DNA of 64,000 nt, from contig JBAJFE010000014.1 of assembly GCA_037903355.1 (NCBI GenBank), forward strand, positions 3,162,001 through 3,226,000. Reading direction: 5' to 3'. Positions 14,567-25,465 of the stretch are shown here, piece after piece. The position numbers and the translations under genes were made by a program. Each line of letters opens with the position of its first letter. Positions within the stretch are counted from its first letter, which is position 1. This DNA is from Trichuris trichiura. Taxonomy: Eukaryota; Nematoda; Enoplea; Trichinellida; Trichuridae. Below the pieces are notes generated by a model that worked only from the letters and a program-made list of their open reading frames with translations, was not told the DNA's origin and made no database searches.

Positions 14567-15655
14567 TCAACAGGAAAAGTACCCTCTCACTATCACTACT
14601 ATCAGCAGGAACAAGACCGCAAAATAACTTGAAACATGCGGCTGACCCGCTGTTACTAAGAAGAATTCATTTATATCGTAAAACGTAAAGAAAATTGTTG
14701 TTATACCTGCCAGTCTGATACGCAAGAGTCCGATTTCGTGTTTCGTAAAGGATTTAACCAAGTGGAAAACCATATCACAACGAATTTCATCTTCCTGGCC
14801 CTCGTCTAAGTAAAGGATCTTCATCAATCCTAAACTTCCAGGCAGTGATAACACTTCACCGCGATGCCATTCACCGTAAGTGTTAAAAGCCACTGGTAAA
14901 CCAACTCTTAGCAGTTCAGAGTTAAGTCGGAATTCATCTTTATACTCGTCATAGAACAACTTCAAAATCTCGCGAAACTGCAAGCATTCGCGGAGCCATG
15001 AAATTGGTTTTGCCAAGAACAGATGTGGCTCGACAGCCTTCGCAATTTTTATCATTACTCCAATGGAACCGCCTTCTGGTACAGGTGGACCTTTTCTAAA
15101 GCGGCGAAACTGTTCTGTAGCAATCTCCCATTCAAGTGGCTTGCGGCGAACAATTGGCAACGAGTAACGATCAGGCCAAACGATCGGTGAAATCGGGTTT
15201 ACCTCCACCACCCACGGTGGTAGACAGTTGGCAAATTCACGAATTAAAAAATAGATGTTATTGTGATTATGCACTCTTTTACGCAAATCGATTGAGACCA
15301 AAGACACACTGCCCTGCTCATCTGGAGAACTCTCAACCAAACATCGCAACAGGGTACGACCGGGCGATGTTTCGGCGATTATCAACTGGCCTTTGAACAT
15401 CAGCTCCTTTTGTAGTAATAGCAATTGCCTGCGACGAGGAGAACTATAGAAGGTGGTCATTCGTTCAAGGAATTCCTTCCTCGGTTTCCACCGCAATGCT
15501 GCAGCTGCATAAGGATTAATTCTCATCACATATTCTGACAACGCAACGTCAGCCATGTTGAATTCGATGCCCGATAATGCACTTTCAGTACTCTCGTCCG
15601 CATTGTGACTTTTGGGCGAGCTTTGACTAATACTCAAGCGACTGAACCTATTCAT
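14567..15655 (-). CDS. Tudor-domain protein with hydrophobic C-terminus
   Basis: Minus-strand gene; ATG at 15655 follows an in-frame TAA. Exon 1 (14707-15655) gives 316 residues. A donor G|GTATAA and acceptor TTCTTAG bound a 51-nt intron (14656-14706), after which exon 2 (14567-14655) ends in TGA: 345 residues spliced. The intron has no stop and is a multiple of three, so retention gives 362 residues. Residues ~225-317 resemble an extended Tudor domain: hydrophobic helix, then LPVAFNTYGEWHRGEVL, MKILYLDEGQEDEI and finally a RLAG stretch (compare LAGI at the end of eTud domains). Residues ~85-160 may be a second, degenerate Tudor. The last ~20 residues (YFAVLFLLIVVIV) form a candidate membrane anchor. 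Tudor proteins bind dimethylarginine in small-RNA or RNP pathways (known of the family); the exact orthologue is not clear. Confidence 0.6.
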   Translation of the reverse strand: MNRFSRLSISQSSPKSHNADESTESALSGIEFNMADVALSEYVMRINPYAAAALRWKPRKEFLERMTTFYSSPRRRQLLLLQKELMFKGQLIIAETSPGRTLLRCLVESSPDEQGSVSLVSIDLRKRVHNHNNIYFLIREFANCLPPWVVEVNPISPIVWPDRYSLPIVRRKPLEWEIATEQFRRFRKGPPVPEGGSIGVMIKIAKAVEPHLFLAKPISWLRECLQFREILKLFYDEYKDEFRLNSELLRVGLPVAFNTYGEWHRGEVLSLPGSLGLMKILYLDEGQEDEIRCDMVFHLVKSFTKHEIGLLRIRLAGITTIFFTFYDINEFFLVTAGQPHVSSYFAVLFLLIVVIVRGYFSC

Positions 15656-18651
15656 CTGTTATGCTGATGAACTCCGTACAGCTGCGTGACTTGAACTCTA
15701 GCCACTTCCAGAAACAAAATTGAACACACTTGCTTTTTTACGTACTATCTACAATAACAGAGGCTAAATTAGATCGGAAGCATTCTTCTACAAAAGCCAA
15801 TCTTAAACTAGAAAGCAGCGACAGTGACGTTACGATAACGCAATTCAGGTATGCACCTGCGAAATGAGCACTGAAATGAAATTTTTAAAATGGGATAATT
15901 TACGAAGTGACCGCTACTAGCGTAGAAAGATTAAATTCGCTTTGTAGCAATCAACTCACAACGACCGCTCAAAACGTTTTAACAAAACAATCTTAACTGC
16001 GACTAGAGTTAACTTGAAAATGCCCCTAGGATAGACATGAAACGTCTACGCCAGCTAACAATGAGCAACTGACCAAAAGCAATTTTTCTCATTTCTACAG
16101 TTTGCCATTTAACTTAACAGGCACGAAGACATGAAGATAAACCGAAATGCCCTCACCAGAAGTAGAAGTAAGGTTGCCCGGTTACAGATATAAAACTGCT
16201 TTCGGACAACGTAATTACAATAACGCAGAAACCACGGAACAAGACAACAATAAGAAAACCCACACAAAAAAAACAGTAGAAAAGTGATATGGAGGTTGCA
16301 AACAATGTGCTTTTTCTTACGGTAACGCGCTTTAGAGCTCTACAAAATTTGGAAAGGCAGCGGAACAAAATGGAGTATTTCATACCGGATGAAGTAATCT
16401 TCGATCGACAAGAAGCACAAAAGATTTGTTGACGAGTTATCGCCTAAAACGATGAAAAAATTCCCAGTCAGTCCAGGTTTATATTGCAGAGGCTGTCCGA
16501 GTTCCGCCGATGTAAAGCATCGTTTTGATACTGTCGCATTTTCCTTGCTACGATACTCTTCTTTTGTTGTCGGTTTCTTCTTATTCTCTTGCTGTCTTTC
16601 AGTCTGGTCAAGTTAAGCCTTCCTTCCATTGAGATCATAGAATCCGCAGATAACACTTGTGCTACGGTATATCCTACTTCATACGAATTATTTGGTTGGA
16701 CCAAGGGTGATAAATGTTTACGCGCATGTGTACAGTGAAGCAAATACTATGGTGTCTGCTCCTTTCCTGTTTTCTTTCTCCGAATTACTCACTGGAAAGA
16801 AACTGCGCGTGTTTTTAGCTGCGTAGCAGTGGATCGTGACGAGCCTTAGGCTTTGATTATTGCGGTTCCGTGCTTATTTATCCCGTTGAGTAGCTTCGGC
16901 TGTCTGTTTTGCGTAATTACTGCTACAGTCTTCATTCTCTTTTCCAACTGTCATATATTGCACTTCGAAATACCGCCTTTCGACTCGTACGGCTTGCAGC
17001 ACACGATTGATGCGAGGGCTTAATTCCTACTGCTTGAATGGGTACCTGATGCCACTGAACTACCTCCTGTACGTTTGGGTTAGAGTGCATTGTTTCGCTA
17101 GCCACTTCCGCCGGCTTCCTCTGAAGGTGTTGCTCGTTGGTTTACAGCATCCGTGCTCTAACCACTCTGGTGCATACACATTCCGTAAGAGCATCTCGCA
17201 CCGCAAATACTTGGTTTTCCATTCAAATGAAGTTGTATTCTCGTAAAGAAGCCGAGTGTATAAATAAAAATTCACTCCAAAATAAATATCAAAGTTTGAA
17301 ATATTAATAACAAAGCCAGGAATTATTTTTGTGCCACCTAATATATTACCTTATAGGCAATCAGTGTCACAGTGTGCACGCGATAAAGCTTTGGAATGTA
17401 TCCCTCACGCATCCAGGGTGTAGCTGTAATTGCATACGTGTAAGGAATTTTACGTAGGCAAGCTGCCCACTGAACTTTAATCGGTCGTCTTGGAAGAATA
17501 ATGTAGTTACTTGCGACATACAAATATTTCATTATTCTATCAAAGCGCAAACTCATGCGACTGCGTACACTTAGCACTCATGCGAATTCCATGAAACATG
17601 AATAGTATGCAGACCGAACATTAGAAATCCACATTTACGCACGGTCATATGTTTCGATTGGTTAAAGGGCTAATAGCACTTAGGTCGTAGGTTCAATCTC
17701 GCTGGTTGGCAAAAGCTAATTCTAATGCCATATCAATAGGTTCGACGGTAAGGCAATAAGTAAATAAACAGTTACATCACAAAAAAGTAAAGGGGAGAGA
17801 GAAAAAGGATTAAAACAAAAAAGGGGAAAAATAGTTTTAAATTTGTATTGCTTACTTTCTCCTTTGCTTTTACCGACTGTTAATTTAAATTTATACCCTT
17901 AACAGTTAATTTCTTTTTCAGTCTTTCCAGTCTGAAAGCGCACTCGAAGTCACAGTGAGGCCATGTAGCCAATAACAGCTACCGGAAAAGTAACGCATGC
18001 ATGTAAAAATGTATTTGTTGTGAGACAGCCAATACTTTCATACAGTTGCACATTTTAAGGCTTCTACTTTCTAGAAGAACTATACCTTTCCAGCATTGTA
18101 GCACATTCGAACATTTTGCTACCTTTCTTCACTAAAATAATTAAGAGGCCGGCGTGACTTGTTGACAGTAGTAGTAAAAACTGACATTCAACTTTGCATC
18201 ATAAGTATCTAGAACTCTGTTTTTCAACTGGCCATTGAGCACTTGATGGGCTGACTAATGACTGAAGGGGCGCTGACCACCGAGGATGGCAAAAATGTAT
18301 TTTTTTTTGCCTACTGCCACGAAAAATAACCGTAGTTAGGAAGTTTGACCGTGAAAAATTGGAAAGTGCCGGAGAAATATCAGCAGACGAAGGACTGTTA
18401 GGTCGTTGGCGAAGTCAACTGGTGATAACACGTAAATCATTGAGAAACATTGATTTACAGTATTGCAAATGCTCTTTGCCTTACACCGTATAAATGTGAG
18501 TTAGTTGGACATCTGCATTACACGCGTGCAAAGGTTTTAAAAGGTTCCAAATGTACTGCCGTTGTTTTGCTGTTGTTTTGTGAGGTAGATCAGAAACACT
18601 ACTTTCTGGCACGTTATATTTTTTGCGGTGCAGTTCAAAGTCCCAAAGGAC
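15656..18651. other. Intergenic apart from a tRNA relic
   Basis: Three kilobases with no recognisable exon; the only feature seen is the tRNA-Ile-like relic at 17655-17712. A basic minus-strand frame (16468-16743) has no family resemblance. Confidence 0.4.
17655..17712 (+). pseudogene. Degenerate tRNA-Ile relic
   Basis: Keeps GGTTA (D loop), GCTAATAGC (anticodon arm, AAT) and AGGTCGTAGGTTCAATC (T arm), in the order and spacing of the intact tRNA-Ile at 30240-30313, but the acceptor stem is not preserved. Likely a dead gene copy or SINE head. Confidence 0.55.
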
Positions 18652-18695
18652 AAGTATCCTGAATCACATGATGCTTTTGTACGGGAGCGTGTGTT

Positions 18696-19029
18696 TTCAT
18701 ATTGAAAATATCTTTACTACGGATTCTCTCCCGTTGAGAAGTAAAATAAAAAGATTTTTCTTCCTTCCGAAGCTTTCGGGTCTGCCGCGACCCGTCTTCA
18801 GCGGTCCAATGAAGTTCGTGGTGGTTACTGAGACGACATTTGTCTTCCGTCACTTATCAACGTTTAAAACGAGAGTTTTAAAGTTCTTCATCTGTGTCTG
18901 TCAGCTGCCAGTATTCTAGTCGAAATTTGTTGATGCATGGGTCGACCCTGTAGTTTCGTTTTCAATTTTTATCCCTTTGTTCCAAAAATGTGATTTGATT
19001 TTTCTCCAGTGTTTCAGTTCCCATTGATT
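18696..19029 (-). repeat. Left terminal repeat of Penelope-like element
   Basis: Reverse complement of 20096-20430 with a few differences. Contains a hammerhead-like core on the minus strand at 18774-18801. Confidence 0.9.
18774..18801 (-). ncRNA. Hammerhead-ribozyme-like core
   Basis: Reads CUGAAGA, helix II CGGGUC/GACCCG with a six-base loop, then GAAA. The following GC-UUC-G could start a short helix III, but the base expected to be U16.1 is not U, so the cleavage strand is probably decayed. Confidence 0.7.
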
Positions 19030-20084
19030 TGGGAAAACGAAACAGAAAACGTAGACAGACAAATCGCCCCACTCCTCTTCAAAAGATATGTGGACGATAT
19101 CTTTGTAATTATCAAGGCCGGAAAAGAAGAACAATTTCTACAATTCCTCAACGACATGCGCCCAAACCAGATAGTCTTCACCATGGAAAAAGAAGAAAAT
19201 AAAAGTCTTCCCTTTCTAGATGTGCTTATTATTCGCACAAATGAAGGGCTTAAAATCAGAGTCTGTAGGAAACCCACGCAGACTGAACAATATCTCAACT
19301 TCTCATCACATCATCCATGATCAGTAATGCGTGGAATCCTCTCCGGAATGGTCGATAGGGCAGTCAATATATGTGACCCTGAATATCTACAGCCGGAACT
19401 TAACTATATTAGAAAAGTCTTCTACAAAAATCATTATCCTAAGTCCTTCATTGACCGAGTATTCAAATACAGGCTACACAAAGGTAAAGCTCCTGATCCT
19501 AATACCTCACTATATCCACGTTTAGTTGTTCCATATGTGGCGCGACTAGGCGAAAAGTTTATTCAGCTAGGCAAAAGATTGGGTTTTGGAGTCTTTTTCA
19601 AAAATTCTCCCAATCTCAGATCAATTCTCCGGACGGACATAAGGAAAATTCCCATAAACGAAAGAACGGGTCTCATCTACGCGATCGAATGCTCTTGTTC
19701 AGCAGTTTACGTCGGCGAAACAGGGAATACTTTGAACACCGATTCCAAGAACACATAAAGAAACTAAACAGTTACAACAATGTGAAAAGTAGCCTATACA
19801 ATACGCACGCCCCAATACCTCGCCGCGGTAAACCAATGTTGGATCCAACAAAAACCATGGAAAAGGCAATTCAAGCTTCCGCGGTGGTAGAACATGCGGT
19901 GAATTGCAAACAGCCCCTCCATCCAAGAGCCCTTTGCTATGAAAGTAACCTACACCTAAGAAAACTAAAAGAGGCTCTCTATATTAGAAACAACGTGACT
20001 TTCAATCGAGACCAAAGGGCAGGCATTAGTGATTTATGGACAAATATCACTACACTCCACAATTGTTGTTCCCTTAATAGTTGA
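19009..20084 (+). pseudogene. Penelope RT C-terminus plus GIY-YIG endonuclease
   Basis: First part (to 19320) holds the reverse transcriptase motif YVDDIFVI (19087-19110) and the LPFLDVLI segment that follows it in Penelope-like elements. A TGA at 19318-19320 interrupts, but the same frame continues to about 19740 through a linker and the start of a GIY-YIG nuclease (GLIYAIECSCSAVYVGETGN). A small indel near 19740 shifts to the next frame, which gives RFQEHIKK, a conserved HAVNC and a KLKEALYIRNN tail (to 20084). Penelope enzymes copy the element RNA and nick the target with GIY-YIG. Broken twice, truncated at the 5' end: not functional. Confidence 0.88.
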
Positions 20085-20095
20085 CATACAAGCTA

Positions 20096-20430
20096 AAATC
20101 AATGGGAACTGAAACACTGGAGAAAAATCAAATCACATTTTTGGAACAAAGGGATAAAAATTGAAAACGAGACGACAAGGTCGACCCATGCATCAACAAA
20201 TTTCTACAAGAATACTGGCAGCTGACAGACACAGATGAAGAACTTTAAAACTCTCGTTTTAAACGTTGATAAGTGACGGAAGACAAATGTCGTCTCAGTA
20301 ACCACCACAAACTTCATTGGACCGCTGAAGACGGGTCGCGGCAGACCCGAAAGCTTCGGAAGGAAGAAAAATCTTTTTATTTTACTTCTCAACGGGAGAG
20401 AATCCGTAATAAAGATATTTTCAATATGAA
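20096..20430 (+). repeat. Right terminal repeat of Penelope-like element
   Basis: Inverted partner of 18696-19029. Contains the plus-strand hammerhead-like core at 20325-20352. Confidence 0.9.
20325..20352 (+). ncRNA. Hammerhead-ribozyme-like core
   Basis: CUGAAGA, helix II CGGGUC/GACCCG, then GAAA; the mirror copy of 18774-18801. Hammerheads of this minimal kind are known in Penelope terminal repeats. Confidence 0.72.
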
Positions 20431-20445
20431 GTATCCTGGATCAGC

Positions 20446-21131
20446 AAAATTGACTGTTTCGTCCTGTTCGTCACAAATGGTATACACCATCTAATTCAAA
20501 CTAAAACTTATTATGTCCACATCATTAGCCATTTTTGGTATGGGATATTGTCATTGAGAGGCTTCCAGCATACAGCAACAGCTAAACAGATCAGTCAGCT
20601 ACAGCGTGTGTGCAGATTATTCTGAGATCACGAACTTAGCACTCATTCTACCCAACGCTTCTATTCTCTCGCAGCATAACTAAGCAAAAAATATGAGACA
20701 AGTCAGTGAAAGGATAAAGGCAAAGGTATTACACATATGCGTATGGTGTTACCCTTTATGCAAAATATACCTCTTTGACCAATAGCTGCATAGATGTATC
20801 ACACCCTTCGTATGCAACTTGTTCATAGATCCTATTTAACAAGCATCAGTTAAAGGAACTATCTTCGAGAGTATTATACTACGTCGGTTGCACTGAAACT
20901 GAGTCATATGTACTTAAATTATCGGGTTTCGAAGGGGGCTACGATCGTGTAAGTGCCTCTGACCGAAACAGCTTTAAACCAGGCAATTCCCACAACTATT
21001 ATTGCTTTCCACGCTGAAAACAAGCTTCTCATAACAATCTTCGTAAAGCTTTATTATTCTTTATTCCCTATAGGCGTGGTTTATTAAAGGGAAAACGTTT
21101 TATTGAAAATAAAGATAAACGTACTCGAAGC
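20446..21131. other. Intergenic, no feature seen
   Basis: No exon or repeat could be supported here. Confidence 0.4.
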
Positions 21132-21159
21132 TTTCGAGATAGCGTTGCCGCATTTTCAG
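21132..21159 (-). pseudogene. Decayed hammerhead-like motif
   Basis: Minus strand shows CUGAAAA in place of CUGANGA, a weak helix II and then CGAAAGCUUCG. The invariant G8 is lost. Probably a relic of the same retroelement family. Confidence 0.45.
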
Positions 21160-21789
21160 TGCATCTAACATTATAAAAAGAAATGTTGCCTTCCCGTTGT
21201 ACTTTTTGTGATCTGTCTTGTTGGATAACGAAAGTAACCACTGAATGCTGTAAATTAAACTATTCTTCCGGGTTGGTAAAGGCGGTTCACTACAGCAATT
21301 GCTCCTGTTGCCATACCTGCACTCACCTGTACAATATGCCTGGTGTAAATCCAGTATACGTTGGCACATAGAAAGTACGAAGTACATGGAAGGTACTCCT
21401 ACAGGAAATATTTATGCTACATAAAGTATGGGTCTGTTATAAATTCCTCTTAGATAGGATGTTCGTGGTATCCCTGATCTCCAGGCACAAACGTAGTGTC
21501 AGTGGGGCACGTTGCTGTACGGAAAAATTACCCACTTATATCATACTTTGTACACATTGCTTCTAAAAAAGATGTTATTGTTTAAAACGTGCGAATAGAA
21601 CAAGATTAGGCAGTCTGAGCCGGAAGGGAGAAGGAGAGAGCACATCTACAAGAGTCTGCGCAGAACACACTTGGGTGTTGCTTGGGAACTGCTTAAGAAG
21701 GAATAACTAGGTCATCATTCCGGTTCAGATGCATTATGCACATTTCGCCTTAACAAAAGGTATTTCTAATATATAGTGTCTTTACGGTA

Positions 21790-21935
21790 CACATGCAGGA
21801 TCAACTTCATCCGGAACCAGGAGGAGCTGCCCGACGGAGGACCCCGCTCACGATGAAGACGGGTCAAGGTAAAACCCGAAAGCACCGTAAGCAATGTTTC
21901 TAACAATAAACGTTATATTTCTTTCTGAAAAACTT
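21790..21935 (+). repeat. Retrozyme/Penelope-repeat fragment, plus orientation
   Basis: Contains AUGAAGA-CGGGUC-loop-AACCCG-AAAGC (core 21852-21881; C3 changed to A) followed by an AATAAACGTT string shared with the other units. Lies head-to-head with the next fragment. Confidence 0.65.
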
Positions 21936-21944
21936 TTTATGATT

Positions 21945-22440
21945 TTTTAACCTGTTTTTTTCCACATAACGTTTATTCCTGTCATAAACGCTCCGCACGG
22001 AGCTTTCGGGTCTTCCTTTGACCCGTCATCAGCTTGAACGCAGTGTCCGCCATCAGGCCGCTTTTCTTGGTCGCAAACCCTTCTATCCGACCAACTTCGG
22101 CCGGGGCCGCAGCTGTCAGCTCTATCCTGAGCTGTCGAGCGACCTCCCAACCGACCTACCCCGACGGCGACGGAGCAACAACTCAGCGACAACGTGCAAA
22201 TTAAAGATGTAAACCCGACCGTTCTGAACGAAACGTGTTTTAAACGTTCTTCTTTCTTCTGACTAATCCATTTGTTTCTGTGCTACCGTCCTCGCTTGCT
22301 TCCTTCTTCTTTCTTTTGGCGCCCGTAACATATTCTGTTTTTTTTCTCTTTTTTCTCTCTTTTTCATAACGGCTTTTCTAAATCTCTTTTTGAAAAAATC
22401 TTCACAGGTTTTTAACCTGTTTTGTAAACCGTAAAACTTT
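21945..22440 (-). repeat. Retrozyme/Penelope-repeat fragment, minus orientation
   Basis: Shares with the tandem array at 24968-27145 the order AACGTTTATT, hammerhead core, then a GC-rich block with GACCGAC- and CGGCGGC-like strings, and a T/C-rich end (22260-22440). MITE copy C1 is inserted at its right end. Confidence 0.7.
22004..22032 (-). ncRNA. Hammerhead-ribozyme-like core
   Basis: Consensus-perfect catalytic core: CUGAUGA, six-pair helix II CGGGUC/GACCCG with a seven-base loop, GAAA. It is followed by GCUCCG-UG-CGGAGC, which can fold into a longer helix III. The base after helix III is G, not the expected U16.1-H17. Confidence 0.75.
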
Positions 22441-22443
22441 TTC

Positions 22444-22701
22444 AGATCTTTTTTCACTCACCCCCCTGCAAGAGCAGGCGGCAATATCAATGGGTAATAC
22501 GCGACGATAACACGGGTCAGCGGAACAACAGGAAGGACGTCTTAGTGCGTGTCACTGGACAATGAACCATCACACATTATGTGTGTAGGCTTAGGCTTAG
22601 GCTAGGGCAGGACAGAACGGCTGGCAGACGTACAGTACCCACCTGACCTTCCTTTGAAGTTGCCGCAAAAAAACAGGGGGGGGGCGAGTGAGAAAAGACC
22701 C
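22444..22701. mobile_element. MITE family T, copy C1
   Basis: 258 bp between 8-bp repeats ACTTTTTC (22436-22443) and AGTTTTTC (22702-22709), 7 of 8 matching. Ends are AGATCTTTTTTCACTCACCC and, inverted, GGGTCTTTTCTCACTCGCCC. Carries about two and a half TTAGGC units near 22588-22602. In opposite orientation to copy C2. Confidence 0.88.
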
Positions 22702-22768
22702 AGTTTTTCAAAAAAACTTTGAAAAGCCCGTTTCAAAGAAGAAAGATAAAAGAGAAACAAACGTAACA

Positions 22769-24062
22769 CAGTAAAATCCCTGAAGTTGAGCACCCCTACA
22801 TGTCGACCGCCTCCCTAAGTTGACCGAAGTTTAGCCAGTTGATTTGTCCGCGCGTTAATATGCGCAAGGACAACCTCTATTGATTGACCACCTCCGTAAG
22901 TGGGAAGTTGACCGCTTTAGCCGTGACATGGTATATGGACGCAATGCTACTTTGCACTCTGTAAGTTGACCACTTCAGTTTGCTCTGCGTCAGCCGCTAG
23001 CAGCTGTTAACTGTCAGTGCCTCAATGTGTTATTACTCAACGTAGCGAAGTTTTTCATTGCCGTGCGTTGGAGATTCCTGATTACAGAACCGGTTCCGTC
23101 GCTTTAACGATGCTTTCTTCATGCTTGCAGGCGCAGCTTGCGCGTTTCCTCAATTGCATAACCTCCCATCTACGCAGTGGCAGCATTCGACCATGGTGCA
23201 AAATATGACGAGTCGAGCCTAATTGTATTCGTTCGCGTCGAGCTCAGCTCTATTCATTCGCTTTGCAATAGCCGTGCGGCAGAAGGCCTTAACGTGTCTT
23301 CGCAAGTAAAGATGGTCCGGCTTACGCAGTAATAGACCCAGTAGTAGCTACCAAGCTGGTTACGGTTTGCACTATGGTCGTACGGAAACAATCGAAAGAG
23401 TTGGCACAGAAAAATGAGATGCAAAATACCCAGAGATGTTGAGCGGGGTAACCAGCGCGGAGTTCGCCCTTACCGCTTCTGTCTGTCGTAAGAACAAGCA
23501 CCAGACTAGAATTGACACTTTTTCAGCAAGCATTGTAGCCCCAAAAAAGCTCATGCATGATTTTACAGGGGTTCTTTCAAACTGGTTCCCCCGCAAAAGA
23601 TGGCGGCAACTTCAAAGGAGGTCAAGTGGCTACTGTACGTCTGCCGGCCATCTTGTCCTGCCCCTGTCCTGCCCTAGCTTAAGCGTAAGCCTACACATAA
23701 GGCGTGATGGTCCATTGTGCTCGCCGCTCCAACTGCTCGGCATGTGTTCAGTGACCCGCAGTAAGACGCCCTTCCCATTGTTCCGCTGATCTGTGTTATC
23801 GTCGCGCATTACCCGTTGATATTGCCGCCTGCCCTTGCGAGGGGAACGAGCGTGAAAAGATCCTTTTACAGTGTTATATTTATGCATCTCCCCGTTTAAT
23901 AGACCTCCAACTGATGCGGTGCGGTAGAATAAAACGCATACAGATGCTAACCTGTTTAGCCGAGCCACTTATATTCACAGTTCCCATATGTCGACCACCT
24001 CCATATGATGTTGACCAGTTTTCTCCAGTCTGTTAGGTGGCCAACTTACGAGGGTGTTACCT
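22769..24062. mobile_element. Pogo/Tigger-type transposon relic
   Basis: Ends carry several GTTGACCACC-type repeats (22785-22985 and, inverted, 23990-24062) like those of the small hairpin MITE at 37929-38013, whose termini CAGTAGAACCTCC are typical of pogo/Tigger elements. The interior is largely non-coding; a short plus frame near 23436-23570 ends in a NKHQTRIDTF-like string, resembling the last residues of Tigger/jerky transposases. MITE copy C2 is inserted inside it. An internally deleted, dead copy. Confidence 0.6.
23569..23863. mobile_element. MITE family T, copy C2, nested in Tigger relic
   Basis: 295 bp, perfect 8-bp target duplication TTTTACAG (23561-23568 and 23864-23871). Ends GGGTTCTTTC and, inverted, GGATCTTTTC. 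Body is alike to copies B and C1; its telomere-like motif has decayed (CTTAAGCGTAAGCC). Confidence 0.93.
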
Positions 24063-24967
24063 TATGTAAAAACGGGTTAAAAACCATAAACATTTTTCAA
24101 GCTACTTAACAATAGAATGTTCAATGTTAAATAGCATTGCTTTCCAGAGAGACTGCGTTTCCTCTTCAGAACTTTCTTCAAAGCAGAGGCAAGTGGGCGT
24201 GCACCATAACTGAAGGGATTGGAAACATTGCGTCATTCAACCAGTATTCTCCTGATTAACGATAACGGCAACACTGTACAAGAAAGAGTATAAAGTCCAT
24301 GTTTTTAAGGTTTGCAAGCTGAAGATGCAAGTGAATAAGCTTTCGGTTAGGTGCACGGATAATGATCAGTCGAAAATGATCAACAGCAGAGAGCAGTGCC
24401 TACTACCTTCACTGTTCAAAATACTGTAGTGCTCGATTATCCTGAGGATCCTTAGAATTATAGAAAATTAGAAAAGTTAGTTGACCTTTTGATAATTTTG
24501 TAATTCCCGACAGTTGCATTCTTGTACGTTTCATAGTAACATAGCCACTCTTACAATGCTGACGACGGAGACAGAGCAGTTCTAAAACGTATAGTATCGA
24601 TTCTTCTGTATTATTCTCCAACAATTTTCTCATAGATTCGCTGGCAGGGCACCTGAGCTTTACTTATAGACGCACCAAACAGACCAAAACAGTGAACCGA
24701 AGATCAACTAAGAAACTACCGAAGCCTGTTACAAGACACGCAGTGATCCGTTCTTCGTGATGTAAAAAGTCATAGAAGCGCATTTCTCCAGCGGAAAAAT
24801 TGGCAAGGTAAATATTTATTGGTACACACAAAAACGCGGAGCTCTCAGTGCACCATACGTTCCGCTGGCAGTCAAACACGGATTGCTTTCATCCTCTAAT
24901 ACTTCTTCCTCAAACATGTTTTAACACGTGTAACACAGTTTAACGTTTTCTCTTCTTTCATCCTTAT
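24063..24967. other. Intergenic with a short dispersed repeat
   Basis: Minus strand 24610-24720 resembles 27405-27495 and one arm of the hairpin at 25466-25636 (shared GATCTTCGGTTCACGG-like and TGCCCTACCAGC-like strings). This is a dispersed repeat of unknown type, ~100 bp in common. No gene is supported. Confidence 0.5.
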
Positions 24968-25056
24968 AATGGTTGCATTTTTTAAACTGAACCTTTTGCG
25001 GACTCGCAACCCGCTCACTAAATCAACGCTTATTTCCTAAACGTCAATCGCGAAGC

Positions 25057-25085
25057 TTTCGGGCCTCACCGGCACCCGTCATCAG
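25057..25085 (-). ncRNA. Hammerhead-like core, array unit 1
   Basis: CUGAUGA, helix II CGGGU/GCCCG (five pairs), GAAA, then GC-UUC-GC as a possible three-pair helix III. The base expected to be U16.1 is G, so cleavage is doubtful. Confidence 0.75.
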
Positions 25086-25465
25086 CGCTATGCGTGCCGC
25101 CCGACGGGTCGGCCATCATGTTAGCAAGCTGCTCCTTCCGACCGACCCTGCCGTTGTTCTCAGCCGTCAGGTCTATCCTGACCCGTCGCGCCTTGGTCCC
25201 ACCTAGTCAGTCAGACTTCCCAGCGAGCACCCAACCGACCTTACTCGACGGCGGCAACAATAACAATCAGCAACAACGATCCTACAAAAGATATACACAC
25301 ACGCGCGCTTTAAACAGATCAGGTTTTAAACTGTCATCCCTGTCGGGTCTCTACCGTCTTTCTTTCGTGCCTCTCGTTGTCCTCTTTTCTTCTTCGCTGT
25401 TCGCAAACACATTTTAATTTCACTTTCTCTCGTTTCGAAAGACAGGATGTCTTTTAACAGGCTTG

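Larger units (their letters stand above)
18667..20429 (+). mobile_element. Penelope-like element with inverted terminal repeats
   Basis: Flanked by a 15-bp imperfect direct repeat (AAGTATCCTGRATCA at 18652-18666 and about 20431-20445), read as the target duplication. Two ~334-bp repeats (18696-19029 and 20096-20430) are inverted with respect to each other and are near-identical; each carries a hammerhead-like core. Between them is the 3' part of a Penelope open frame. The 5' end of the reverse transcriptase is missing and replaced by the inverted repeat, an arrangement known from Penelope elements. The boundary on the left (18667-18695 not matched on the right) is approximate. Confidence 0.88.

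Noticed and set aside
18450..18662. 70-residue plus-strand frame before the Penelope element
   Set aside because: No family match and runs into the target duplication; chance frame.
22263..22457. Very basic lysine/arginine-rich minus-strand frame
   Set aside because: Translation of the T/C-rich end of a ribozyme repeat unit plus MITE edge; no independent support.
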